A program made the position numbers and the translations under genes. Shown here one piece after another: positions 34,774 to 44,829 of a DNA stretch of 64,000 bases. The notes under the pieces are model-generated. The model was not told where the DNA came from. It made no database searches and saw only the letters and a list, made by a program, of their open reading frames with translations. Location: assembly GCA_028554795.2 (NCBI GenBank), contig CM068825.1, positions 159,259,553 through 159,323,552 of the forward strand, given 5' to 3'. Each line of letters starts with the position of its first letter. The first letter of the stretch is position 1. This DNA comes from Sinohyriopsis cumingii (taxonomy: Eukaryota > Mollusca > Bivalvia > Unionida > Unionidae).

Positions 34774-34789
34774 AGCCCTTTTTAGGGCT
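34774..34789 (+). terminator. Histone-type stem-loop after right-arm gene 3
   Basis: AGCCCT-TTTT-AGGGCT has a perfect 6-bp stem and 4-nt loop and is followed by CCCGAA. It begins 2 nt after the stop codon of the preceding frame. The loop differs from the TTTC of the other copies, and no clear purine box follows. Confidence 0.6.
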
Positions 34790-34799
34790 CCCGAATTGG

Positions 34800-35630
34800 C
34801 TCTTATTTAAGGGAACCATTTTGGCTTGGCATCCCATTTTGATAAAACCATATTTACACAAACTTGATCCATTGGAATACCACATCAAAACTCAAAAACT
34901 TTTACGACCTAATAGTGACTAATCTTTTTATATGTCGCTTAGACATTTTAGTTAAATAGGACAGTTATGGCATTTACTATGTACACTATGTACTAGAACT
35001 AGATAGAATTGTAAAGTAGTTTTTTTAGACTTGTTGGATTTGATTTAATTGCACAAGTGGCTAACACATTATTGGTATTTTGTATTATCCATAAGAATAA
35101 CTGGACTAGATTCGAAATAAGTACGGGCTGGCGTTTGTGGGAGTACACGACATCCATGTCCAGCTTGCCGAGTTCCTTGCCTTCTTTGTCTCTCCATTTC
35201 CACCCGTCAAAAAACCAGGTGTCCTGATGTGATGTCATCGCTGATGACCAATCGTAGCGGACGTTACATACTGCTTGGGTTGACACCCGGTGCGTTCAAT
35301 CGCAACTGAATACAAAATTGTTACCATGTTTGCGTGTTAGGTGTATTCCTACTCATGACGGCCTTACATTCAGGTCGTTAGAGACTAATTAGTCCCACGA
35401 CCTCATGACCAAAATTAATTAGTGTTCCTTGAACACATAAATGCCTGGGGAATGAGACACTAATTCGTTCCCCCAAGAGTAATTAAACAGCCGGCTGTGC
35501 TGGCATAAATCGTGATGCATGGACAATATTGCGAAAATCACGTTCATTCAACTAACTAACTAACTCGTTCGCTTCATTCATCATTGAATAATCAAAATTT
35601 ATTTGTTCAACAATTTGAAAAACAGTTGGT
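34800..35630. other. Spacer in right arm of Polinton 1
   Basis: No gene is recognised. A block near 35380-35510 holds repeated ACTAATTAGTCCCACGACCT / ACTAATTCGTTCCCCC-like segments. A minus-strand frame at 34999-35286 (containing HQDTWFFDGWKWRDKEGKEL) is protein-like, but I cannot place it. Confidence 0.35.
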
Positions 35631-35635
35631 ACTGT

Positions 35636-36165
35636 ATGGTGGATGGAGCCTATGTGGTGGAAAGGTTTGCAGGTGAATGGAAGTATACATGTAGCCTAGA
35701 CTTTGTGACCAATCTGTAAATAGCGAGAGATCTGGTGCAAGGCATAATAGAGGAGGATGTGGCGAAATTAAGAGGCATCATTCAACCAAAATAGGTAAGA
35801 GTGGGAACGTAAAAGGAGGCACTTGATGGTGTCATCAAAGTCAGGTGCATTTTAGAAGACATACTGAATTTGACAGATTGGCCCTTTGTAATGTGGAGAT
35901 TATACCAACTAAAGAAAGCTGAATAAATGATGAAAAAGGCACATAAAGAGGAAGTGAAGAAGATAAAAGATAACTGGGCAAAGGAGAGAAAGGACAAAGG
36001 CAACATTAAAAAGAGGACTTTGACAGACTAAATCAAAACTGGATGAAGGTGCAGGAAAAATTCAGATCTATGGGACATCCTGACTGGATGCCAGAGAAGG
36101 AAAAGAAGATAAAGAAATGATCATTGAGAAAGTGAGGAAATGGTGGAAGAACTGGAGAAAATAGA
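35636..36165 (+). pseudogene. Right-arm gene 4 (Lys/Glu-rich), degraded
   Basis: Coding-like sequence, frame-shifted, begins MVDGAYVVERFAGEWKYTC, runs through IEEDVAKLRGII, LTDWPFVMWRLYQLKKAE and a very basic helix (MKKAHKEEVKKIKDNWAKE), and ends acidic (EEMVEELEKIEE). At least five stops interrupt it. No function is recognised. It ends at the inner edge of the right terminal repeat, where a perfect histone-type stem-loop lies. Confidence 0.4.
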
Positions 36166-36167
36166 AG

Positions 36168-36597
36168 AACCCAAAGGCCCTTTTCAGGGCCACTCATATG
36201 CCTCAAAATGATTTGCTTTCTTGCCTAAATTTGTTTTAGTCGGTTGCATAGTTGCTTATATTTGTATGTTCTACGTTTTATGTTCCGCGAGTCCCGCCCC
36301 CGCCAAGCGCTGTTTTAATGGTATAGTTTATGAACTAGCTGAACTTACCCGCCACGGCTACCCGTTACCCGCTACCCACTGAACTAGCTGAACTTACCCG
36401 CTACCCCTTGTCACTGTTTGCTGTTTGGCCCGATTGAGGTCAGCCCTTGCCACATTGTTGCAACATTGTTACCAATCTTCAATACCCAGACGTCGCCTCA
36501 CCTGTTCCATTCATATTGTCCTTATACAACAACCCCACTTTCCCTTGTCACTAGGCAGTCCCAATATTCCCCATGTTCAGTTCCCCTGTTCTTCAAT
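36168..36597. repeat. Right terminal inverted repeat of Polinton 1
   Basis: Reverse complement of the left repeat (18004-18446). Shared landmarks are TTTGCTGTTTGGCCCGATTG, GAGGTCAGCCC, GCTGAACTTACCCGCTACCC and AATATTCCCCATGTTC. It includes a roughly 60-bp internal duplication of the GAACTAGCTGAACTTACCCG block. Identity to the left copy stops at about 36597, where polymerase coding sequence of another Polinton begins on the minus strand. Confidence 0.85.
36176..36191 (+). terminator. Perfect histone-mRNA-type 3' stem-loop in right TIR
   Basis: GGCCCT-TTTC-AGGGCC preceded by AAA and followed by ACTCA matches the metazoan replication-dependent histone 3' consensus at every position I can check by eye. 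The purine box present in the left repeat (CTCGAAAAGATTTGC) reads CTCAAAATGATTTGC here, so it is partly mutated. It faces out of the element and would end a transcript of right-arm gene 4. Confidence 0.75.
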
Positions 36598-38331
36598 GCA
36601 CTTCTCGCAGGCTCGATGAGCAAGACAGAAATTAGGAATGTGAATGCCAGTCGCTTGCATGCATTCGAAATCGAAAAAGATGAAATTGCCTTTCTTCTGG
36701 TCATCGTCTTCCTCTTTATGTTTGGAATGGTATTTCTGAATGTAGCATTGGTGTCCCAAGTCCACGATTTGGTGACAAATATGACATCGTTTCTTTCCTG
36801 AACATACGTGTGCCTTGGTATTATTGGTACGTATGCCTTGTTCACAAGTAAGGCACAATCTCAGCAGTTGACAAGCACTTTTCTGCCGTGAACCTTGTGT
36901 CTTCAGATGTTATTGGTAACAGGCGGGGATGAGAAAAGTGCGCTAACAAGCAGGGAAATACACTCGTTCTTATCCTTCGTCCAGACAGGGTTGAGAGGCT
37001 AAACATCCCTCACATTTCGATCCACAATGCTTGTGTTATAGCCATAGTCACATTTCTCACAGTAATAACTGTATCCCATGAATGCAGTATTACAGGTAAT
37101 GGTATCGAAATGTTCATCGTTATGATAGACGTGAATGTATTTTCCGTCTTTGAAATATTCGCCTCGAAATAACAGAGGTCCGAACACTTCCTGAGGGTGC
37201 ACTTTCAAGGTGTAGCGTGCAGCCAAGACGTCTTGCAATTTTTGCATTTCAGGAATGCCACAGGGGGGTCTCTTTGGATAGCCCCGCTTGCTGTAACAAG
37301 AGTTCTGCTTCACTTCGTTGTTTGCCTCGGTCCTGTTGTTGTTGTTGTGGGGTTTAACGCCATTTTTCAGCACACGATAGGCTATATATGGCGGCCAGTA
37401 TTAATGGTGGAGGAAGAACCCGGGAAAACCCCGGAAAGAACCACCGACCCACGAGAAGCTACTGGCATGCTTTCTCACATATCTACATTGGCTGAATCTG
37501 AGACTCGAACCGGCGCAGACAGAGGTGAGATGGCAGTGATCCTTAACGGCGAACGCTTTAGACCACTCGGCCACTCGGGGCCCATTGTCGAATAGTTTTC
37601 CAGGCTCTTTTCTATTCTGCAGTGTCCTTCTTGTTCGCACACGTTCGTCCCCCCCACGATGGCATGGGCTAAACACAACTGGTCGTGAGGGTTGTTAATT
37701 TGAACAAGGCTACGCTCGATGCTACGAAGGTCGTCCACTCATAACACCTTTAAGTGTCCGGTCCTTTGTGGAAGAGACACGTGGGTCATTAAAAGTGTTG
37801 CTTTTCCATCGGTGATGTGAAACTTGTCGTTGGATTATTGTACGTGTTGAATCTAGTCGATGACTTTGGAAAGTGTCAATTCTACCGGGCTACTAAACTC
37901 GATCCAAACGGGGGACTTCAAACTGTTGTATTGAATGGAAAGTCTCAAGCGATTGTCTTCTTTGGCTTAACATTGTAGTTTCAGTGTGCTTAACAAAGAA
38001 TCCCACACCTCGGTGATGGTCCCCTCTGCTTTCTCCAATGGTACGTCAGACTTGAAATCTTTAAACTTCACCGTGTACGTGTAAGCCGTAGTTCTAAATA
38101 TTCTAGAGGAACTCTTTTCCGTCTCTCGAATGTGGTAGTACGTTTCAGGGTTTACTAATGGTGGTGAACTTTGGTTAAGTGTAGACTCTCTGGGTCTGGA
38201 TTCTGGCTCACTCATGTCATCTTCAAAATCACTGGCATGAATTTGTGCCAAGACTTCAGCTACTGCAAGAGGCGATAAATCACGTTTCTGCCTCTTACTT
38301 TCTTCTCCATGACATGATGCGATTGTTTCAT
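36577..38331 (-). pseudogene. polB: DNA polymerase B N-terminal fragment of Polinton 2
   Basis: It reads from ATG 38331 (minus) and parallels the first part of PolB in Polinton 1: an EDDMSEPESR acidic stretch, YYHIRETEKSSSRIFRTTAY, KFKDFKSDVP, PLLFRGEYFKDGKYIHVY and YYCEKCDYGYN. It then has two Cys/His zinc motifs (CLTCEQGIRTNNTKAHVC, CHICHQIVDLGHQC) and an ExoI motif FFDFECM with both acidic residues kept. A SINE (37332-37583) interrupts it, with further frame breaks. It is cut off at about 36590 where the right repeat of Polinton 1 begins, so the polymerase domain is missing. Confidence 0.8.
37332..37583 (-). repeat. tRNA-derived SINE, family C, copy 1
   Basis: On the minus strand it begins GGGCCCCGAGTGGCCGAGTG with box A and a box-B-like GGTTCGAGTCTC, spaced as in long-variable-arm (Leu/Ser-type) tRNAs. 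A central domain follows (GGTCGGTGGTTCTTTCCGGG, CTTCCTCCACCATTAATACT) and it ends in CACGATAGGCTATA..TGGCGTTAAACCCC and a short (AAC)n tail. It is nearly identical to the copy at 44561-44816. The central domain resembles the meta/biva-type domain of mollusc SINEs as I recall it. It interrupts PolB of Polinton 2. Confidence 0.85.
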
Positions 38332-38462
38332 CTTGACTGAAAAAGTCAAATGACTATATTTTAATTGTTTTGGGTTCCTTTATTCCATATCTGACTAGTG
38401 TATATATAAAGGGTTAGTGTCTTCCCTTCCAGTATTCATTTCAACACAAGCCGACCAGAACG
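38332..38462. promoter_or_regulatory. Divergent promoter of Polinton 2 (PolB / zinc-knuckle)
   Basis: GTATATATAAAGGGTTAG (about 38400-38416, plus strand) lies about 50-60 bp upstream of the zinc-knuckle ATG at 38463. The PolB ATG at 38331 is on the other side. TATA sequence and spacing match those of Polinton 1. Confidence 0.55.
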
Positions 38463-38850
38463 ATGGAAGAGCCCACACAGATCGAACTTTTGATCAGAGC
38501 TTTGCGAGCTGTCATAAGAAAGTTTTCATCAGACAAGCCGACGGACTACTTCCTCTCGTTTCGAGATAAAAGTCAAGACACTTGTTATATCTATTAGAAG
38601 AAAGAACATTGGGCTACTGAGTGTCCAGACCGTCATTAAAGCAAAACAGGTGTCAGAAGAGGCAGAAGTAAAGATACATGTTATCATTGTCAAGAGAAAC
38701 GACATTGGTCTTCAGAATGCCCTAAGAAACAACAGGAGCAACAGGAAGTGAGGGTTCCGAACAGGAAGAAGATGTACCCTCCCCAAAGGATGAAAAAGAA
38801 AAGGAAAGAAGACGAGAAGAAAGTGAGGAAGAAGATGAGGAAAAACCTGT
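38463..38850 (+). pseudogene. CCHC zinc-knuckle protein of Polinton 2
   Basis: ATG 38463 starts MEEPTQIELLIRALRAVIRK. A first knuckle is damaged (CYIY then TAG at about 38596, EHWATEC), a second stop follows (TAA near 38637), and the second knuckle is intact (CYHCQEKRHWSSEC). A strongly basic tail (KKKRKEDEKKVRKKMRK) ends near 38850. It is homologous to the minus-strand gene at 19941-20297 of Polinton 1 and shows that gene's original start codon. Role unknown; nucleic-acid binding is inferred from the knuckles. Confidence 0.6.
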
Positions 38851-38859
38851 AAATATAGA

Positions 38860-38936
38860 TCTATACTCACGCACTCACTCACACACGTACATCATGGGTA
38901 AAAAAGGGATTTTGAGTTTTAATTGATTTTAATTTT
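38860..38936. other. Left-arm remnant of Polinton 2 and its break point
   Basis: CACGCACTCACTCACACACG then TACATCATGGGTAAAAAAGG is the reverse complement of 19685-19715 of Polinton 1. Identity ends at about 38930, where the integrase remnant of a third element begins. Confidence 0.55.
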
Positions 38937-38937
38937 A

Positions 38938-39265
38938 TTAGGTGGATATCCTGTTCAGTACACCGCACTTTCCTTCTCCAAGCCGGCCTTGGCCCACTTT
39001 ACGTGTTCTTTGATCTAGAATACTATTTTTATCGTACGCGCCCTTTTTCATTCGTGTTACTCGTTGTAACCAAGGCAAGTAAAAAGTTTCTTTTTGCACG
39101 TCTACGTTTATGTCTTGCAATTTATAGACAGGATTAACACGTTCGCGCCCTTGACCATTAACGATAAACAAGTGGGTTTGCGAGTAAGGTAAATAACTTT
39201 TCTCGAATGTGTGTCAAGATCTTCCAATACGAACCCAATTTCCACTTGACGCAGTCGACTTTGCA
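38938..39265 (-). pseudogene. int: Integrase C-terminal fragment of Polinton 3
   Basis: It reads a WVRIGRS..HTFEKSYLPYS-like segment, then NGQGRERVNPVYKLQDINVD and ETFYLPWLQRVT, the small beta-barrel domain that follows the catalytic core in Polinton integrases. It ends in a decayed chromodomain-like linker. The sequence differs strongly from the integrase of Polinton 1 (RHPAVYKFEDMNGEVLKGKF), so it belongs to a different family. The catalytic core is absent. Confidence 0.7.
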
Positions 39266-39454
39266 CATGATCTGCATTTGTTCATGTCAGTGTCCATAGT
39301 TTTCGGGACCCACTGCAGACAAAATTCATAATTTTGTCTCTAGGTGTTCTTCCCTCCTTGTGCCTAAACAGTCACCTGCTATGTCCAGGTGATATATATG
39401 AAGCCGATAAATGTACATACAACTGTCAGGGTCAAAGGGAAGGACTCGATCCTC

Positions 39455-39960
39455 TTAAAGTTCCACGGCGTCGTGCAATTTTAAAAAGGCATTAGCTGTC
39501 ACGTACTCTGCAATGTTGACATTTACAAACTCATCGAGGTGTGCAAGCTCTGTAACTTCGTAATTTACTAAGAACAAATATTCACTGATGATTTCAACGT
39601 GTTTCATGAGTTTTCCTTTGGCATCCACCAGTTGAAAGTAGCGACTTGGATTAGCCAAGAATTCCATTTTGGATAATATTGGATGTTGAGCCAATTTTCC
39701 CCGCTAACAACTGAACATGACTTTGGCAAAGTGTTGTCTGTCTTCGTGTTCATGGACTTGTTCCAAAGTGATGCCTTCTTTAGTTTGATATTGCACATTC
39801 AATCTCTTTGTTTTCTGGCATGACCATTGATAGCCATAAGCTTCACATTTTAATTTTAGAAATTCATTGGCCGGAAAAAATCCTTCAATGCATTTGTCGT
39901 CCTTTTGGTATTACTGTGTTGCAAGAAAGTGCCAAATTTCGAATACTTTTAACAAGCGGT
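39455..39960 (-). pseudogene. polB: DNA polymerase B fragment of Polinton 3
   Basis: It reads FFPANEFLKLKCEAYGYQWS, LEQVHEHEDRQHFAKVMFSC then a stop and RGKLAQHPILSKMEFLANPS, RYFQLVDAKGKLMKHVEI. This is the palm region around polymerase motif B (K..MLNS.WGK), degraded, and the following segment up to ANAFLKLHDAVEL, which corresponds to TAHARLKLYQALEL of Polinton 1. Together with the integrase piece it preserves the PolB-then-integrase order on the minus strand. Confidence 0.7.
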
Positions 39961-42397
39961 ATCCGTGATCTAAAGACGGAAACAATTCGACATTCACCCC
40001 TATTGTTGTCCTTTTTTAATTTTCTCACTTTGGTAGTGACACAAATGTTTGATTTAGGCAAACTTGGTATTAACGGTAAGGTAGTTGTTTATTCTTTAAA
40101 ACATGAGAATTATGGTGTGGTTGTCTGCGTGTATCTTGGCGACAGTACACACTGAGTAATGAGGCATTGATGCTGAACCGAAAGTGAAATATGTGACCTA
40201 TTGCACGGTGCTTTGTTTACAGTGAGTTCACCTTTAATGTAGTTTAGATTAACGTATGATTTATTATAATTTCAACACAGTGGAAATTTCAGTACTGTGA
40301 AACAAAAGCAGACACTATATAGAAAAATTAATTGTGATCCAAGTCCAGTCATTGTTTGTTGTTGACACCGACGGGTTTTACTTCTTGTGTAAGATCTGTA
40401 TTATACATGCTGTGATTGACCAAATTTTGAACAAATAAGTTTTTCTTCATCATATAAAAGACTTCAATTTGTTTAGATCTTAATGAACATATTCCAGGCT
40501 GAGAAAAAACACCCACCCACACAAAATGTAGTGATTACGTAAATACTCCCAATTTGTTTGGATGTTATGGTGCATATTCCAGTCTGTGAATAAAAAAATA
40601 ATAAAACTAGATTTTACATTCATTGTGGACAGGTTTATTGTAATGGGAGTTTAGTATACTACATTGCCCACAAATTAGACATGCGTGTGTCATTTTGTCT
40701 TTAAAGGACACGGCAAAAGCAGCAGGTACTTTGATATAGTATTGGTCATGAATGTCATGGATATAGACATTTTAGTGTGGAAGGCTATGCTATGTTGCAT
40801 TTTATTACTCGTGAGGCGAGAGAGAGAGAGAGAGGCTCATACACAGAACCGTACTACATGTAGTATATTACAGAATATTCTCTTAATTGATTTCATAATT
40901 TTTTAATGTTATAATTCTTTAAATAATGAATTGTACATATTGAAAATGTCAGCCACAAATCGCTGAATGAAATATTTTTAAAGTCAATGTTATCTTCCTT
41001 GTTCTTTTCAAGAAGAGGCCATATTTTCCTGTGCTTAATGAAGAACTGAATTCATTAAAAATACTAACACACATGTTTATATAAAATGATCATGAAAGTG
41101 ACAACTATACAGCTACAGATTGAGTGGCGATGAAAAGAAATAGGGTGGGACAGGGTTACACTGAATGGCTTGAGTCCCACCCATATGACTTATTTTGTTT
41201 TATTTAATTACCTCTAGTTTGATTCATACTTGTGTAGCAATCTAATCGTTTTGAAACCTTCAGCTGTGTTGATGTTGATTGGTATGTGCCTTTTGACAGA
41301 TATTGTCACGAAATCGTGTGTACTTAACATGTATGCATTGTCCTGAACTAGTAGGTATTCGGGTTTCATTTCCATGTACAGGATTATCCGAGAATGGTTT
41401 ACTTATGTCTAACGTTATTTCACAACTCTGTGTTCGGTTTACCCAAAGCTGCATGAGCAAAGTGCTTGCGTTGAGAAAACCGATTGCATTAAGGTTTCTG
41501 ACTATTGATTGCGCCGTAACCAGGATAATTATGGAGCCAAGAATGATAGCACTGCGTTTTTTGGCAGGGAGCTGTCAACATTACGGGTGGTTTCCTGACC
41601 AGCAAAGTATCTGTAAGGAAACAGATCTTAAAGCGGGCTTTGCCCAACCAAACCAGCTGCTGAGTGTGATTTAAAAGCCACATACCAATAACCTTTACTA
41701 TAGCAATCTTTTTGCTGTAGAGGTATGTGAAATATCAGATTGCATTCATTTTTCGCAATGAGATAGAATAGTTTGTTATATTTGGGTGTTCCAGTATTGC
41801 TGATAGACTTGTGTCATATAACGCCATGCTTTTATACTATAGTCTGTTTTCAAATTAACCATTTTAAAGCTGAACAGATCAAATGAATTCTGTTATACAT
41901 AGCATGTAATAAAAATGAGAAAATGATCGAGGTCTTATAATTTTGGGAGATTATTATTGTCGGATGCAGATTAATGTATGAACCTGATTATTATAGTTAT
42001 ACTTTTGTACATTAGGCTTGACGAAATGTATTAATATGTAACGAGCAACTTAACGTTTTAAAATGTATGTTCTGATTAGTTCCAGTTAGGAGCTATACAA
42101 TCTTTTTGTATCAGTTATTTAACTCGGTGCGCATCGTTTTGTAAAATCAATTATTGGATTTTATGCGCATGAGTTTTGGCGTCAGTGTTATTAAGTTTTT
42201 TTTTTTCTTTCAATCATTATCAATAAACGTTTCATTCACATTGACGAAAATGATTTGAGGATCTTCGCAATAATGTAATCCCAACCCCGATTACATTTAT
42301 TGTATCCCATAATACAAGAATATCATAAGTTCAAAGAAAGCAGTTCAGTTTTGTATCGTGTCCACTCGGATGCATCGAACGTTACGGTTTTGCGCTG

Positions 42398-42439
<42 letters not shown>

Positions 42440-44176
42440 CACAGTTTAAAAAGCGCTGTTAACATGCTGCGAATGTTCCGTTACTTGCACTCGTAAAGAA
42501 AAGGGCATTGAAATCCCTGTCTTTGATCAGTTACATATAATGCGGCAAGTTTTTATATAAGGAAATAGAAACTGAAGTTGATATTGAACAAAAGATATTT
42601 CTTTTTATTTACTACAAGGTTTGACATTCCTGTTTTTCTGAATTTGTACCTAGTTTGTTTTTTGCCTAGATTATTTACCGATCCATATTAGCTAACACTT
42701 TGTATGTGCTCGCACTTTTAAACGGGGAAAATCATAGACAAAAGGGCATCAAAGATTTGTAGCTCTTCTTTCCTATAGAAGAATGGGCTACTTAATCCTT
42801 TTCGTCAACCGGATGTTAAATTGAACCTCTCCGTTTTGTTCGTTCTGCCATCTACATCTTACCCGCATCAACACCAACACCACCACCACCACCACCACAC
42901 ACACACACACACACACACACTTTCGTTTCCGTACAGTAACTCAATTGATTATTACTTTATTTCAATCAAATACACCATGGAGCTTTGTATTTACAATTTC
43001 TCGTGAGAATATAACTTTCATCTGTTTTCATCATTTTAAGTTATAGGACCCGACTATCACACTCACACTTCTTCATTTTTGCAAAGAAAACCAAATTTTG
43101 TATGCGGATTTATATTATCAAATGATCATGATTTCAGCGTCCTACGTCATCATTTGGTTATTGACTCGGATTATCCTAATCGCCACAATAATCGGCGCAC
43201 TTTCGTTGAATTTCAACCAAATTTAATCAGTTTGGTTTTGATGAGATCTCAAACAAGTTTCGAATTTGAACATTTAACGTCATCGTTTTGACAGCTATTA
43301 CCACGGATCATCTGAATTACTTGTTTGCATATTATTTGTATTAATTCAGACTGGAATTCAACAGTATTTTATATGCCCCTTCATGTTAGTATGATTGTGG
43401 ACCATTTTCGATTTTCTGCTGTTCTACGCCATCATTTTGGTGGAGTGATGGCACCCTAATTGTCTGTATTGCTCTTTTTGATTTCCATTCTGAAATTTCA
43501 TTCTGCTGTTCTTGTATTTTATCCACATTTAACGTGTAGGTGTACTAGATCTCAGATGAGTAGAATTGCTAACGTCCTGCATCCTCTTTGAGTGGCGCTA
43601 AGAACCCTGGATGTTTAAATCACCTTTTGTTACATTTCCGCGCAGTGCATTTGTTCATTACATTCGAGATTCAATCATATTTTGTAAAATGTTTCATATT
43701 TATTAACTTTCCATCTATTTATGTATTTATTTATTATTTATTATTTCCAACGGCTTTTTATAATTTGCTGGAGTTACTGGCCCTGATTCTGGAAGTCATC
43801 GTTTCATTTCTGCATGATACTAATTTTTTGGTGAATTTCATCCAAACAATGATAGTTAGTTAATTACTTTCTGCGTAAAGGACAGAAAATATAAATTTAT
43901 CGCAGCAAGAACCATTTCTTTGAGGGAAGAAGGGGGCTTGTTTCTTACATTCGCTTTTAATCGCTGACCTAAATTCCATGACCTTTCAATCATAGAAAAT
44001 AGCTGATTAGCTGAATAATGTTGATTTACAACCGAAACTCTCATTGCACGAAAGAGCTGAATGGACCTGATGATTACACCGAATACGAACCCCTTTGAGA
44101 AAAGGAAAATAAGTTTTAAGAAAATATAAAAACAAAACAATTCAAATATGTATATACAACGTATTCTTAACAACAA

Positions 44177-44211
<35 letters not shown>

Positions 44212-44546
44212 AAACAAACTGAATCATTGCATAAACCCTTTGAATTTCAAACAAATGAGATAACTAACATGCTTTTATTGTTATTGTTCCAATAATTTCA
44301 CTCTTAAGGGTACTGTTCATTATCAGACGAATTTACGCCAGTATAATTCGTGTTCTATTCTAACAGTTGACCTGTTTAACAAAGGTGTTCAATATAAAAT
44401 TCTACTTTATCGCATTAGAAATAACAACTAAGTGATTGTTTAAAAGTTGTTTATAACACCTGTAAGTATTAAAATATTTCATCACCTGATGCAAATAATG
44501 CATTAAGACTGACTCGTTAATTACTTGATCAAAGCTGCGGTATGAT
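39961..44546. other. Host intergenic DNA, microsatellites only
   Basis: No gene is recognised. Simple repeats include (GA)n near 40820, (CA)n at about 42402-42442 and a CAC/CA tract at about 42878-42920, plus a poly-A of about 34 bases near 44175-44210. An AC-rich block near 41290-41680 has open frames on both strands but no motif. Confidence 0.45.
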
Positions 44547-44547
44547 T

Positions 44548-44829
44548 TCCCTTGGAAGTTGTTGTTGTTGTTGTTGTTGTAGGGTTTAACGCCATTTTTC
44601 AGCACACGATAGGCTATACATGGCGGCCAGTATTAATGGTGGAGGAAGAACCCGGGAAAACCCCGGAAAGAACCACCGACCCACGAGAAGATACTGGCAA
44701 GCTTTCTCACATACCCACATTAGCCGAATCCGAGACTCGAACCCACGCAGACAGAGGTGAGATGGCAGTGATCCGTAACGGAGAGCGCTTTAGACCACTC
44801 GGCCACTCGGGGCCCCTCCCTTGGAAGTT
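44548..44829 (-). repeat. tRNA-derived SINE, family C, copy 2, with 13-bp target duplication
   Basis: The SINE body occupies 44561-44816 (minus). The direct repeat TCCCTTGGAAGTT flanks it at 44548-44560 and 44817-44829. The tail is (AAC)n on the minus strand. The head has GTGGCCGAGTGG (box A) and GGTTCGAGTCTCG (box B). The perfect target duplication and near-identity to the copy in Polinton 2 indicate a fairly recent insertion by LINE machinery. Confidence 0.9.

Larger units (their letters stand above)
17945..36597 (+). mobile_element. Polinton 1 (Maverick/adintovirus-like), complete but decayed
   Basis: Terminal inverted repeats at both ends enclose about 18.6 kb with PolB, integrase, penton-like, pX-like, MCP and adenain genes in that order on the plus strand. 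A divergent zinc-knuckle gene and TATA-plus-stem-loop genes lie in the arms. Size and content fit Polintons. Nearly every enzyme gene is broken, so the copy cannot move by itself. A packaging ATPase (FtsK/A32 type) was not recognised and may be absent or too decayed. Confidence 0.85.

Noticed and set aside
17945..36597. FtsK/A32-type packaging ATPase in Polinton 1
   Set aside because: I searched by eye for Walker-A-like GxxxxGK(S/T) coding remnants between the recognised genes and found none I could support.
18004..36597. Polinton 1 inserted into Polinton 2 as a simple nest
   Set aside because: The missing half of Polinton 2 PolB should then lie at the left flank (about 17.9 kb), where there is only a microsatellite and a LINE.
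44561..44816. Possible functional tRNA gene (box A and box B present)
   Set aside because: It is the tRNA-like head of a SINE: the body, (AAC)n tail and target duplication identify it, and a cloverleaf is not maintained.
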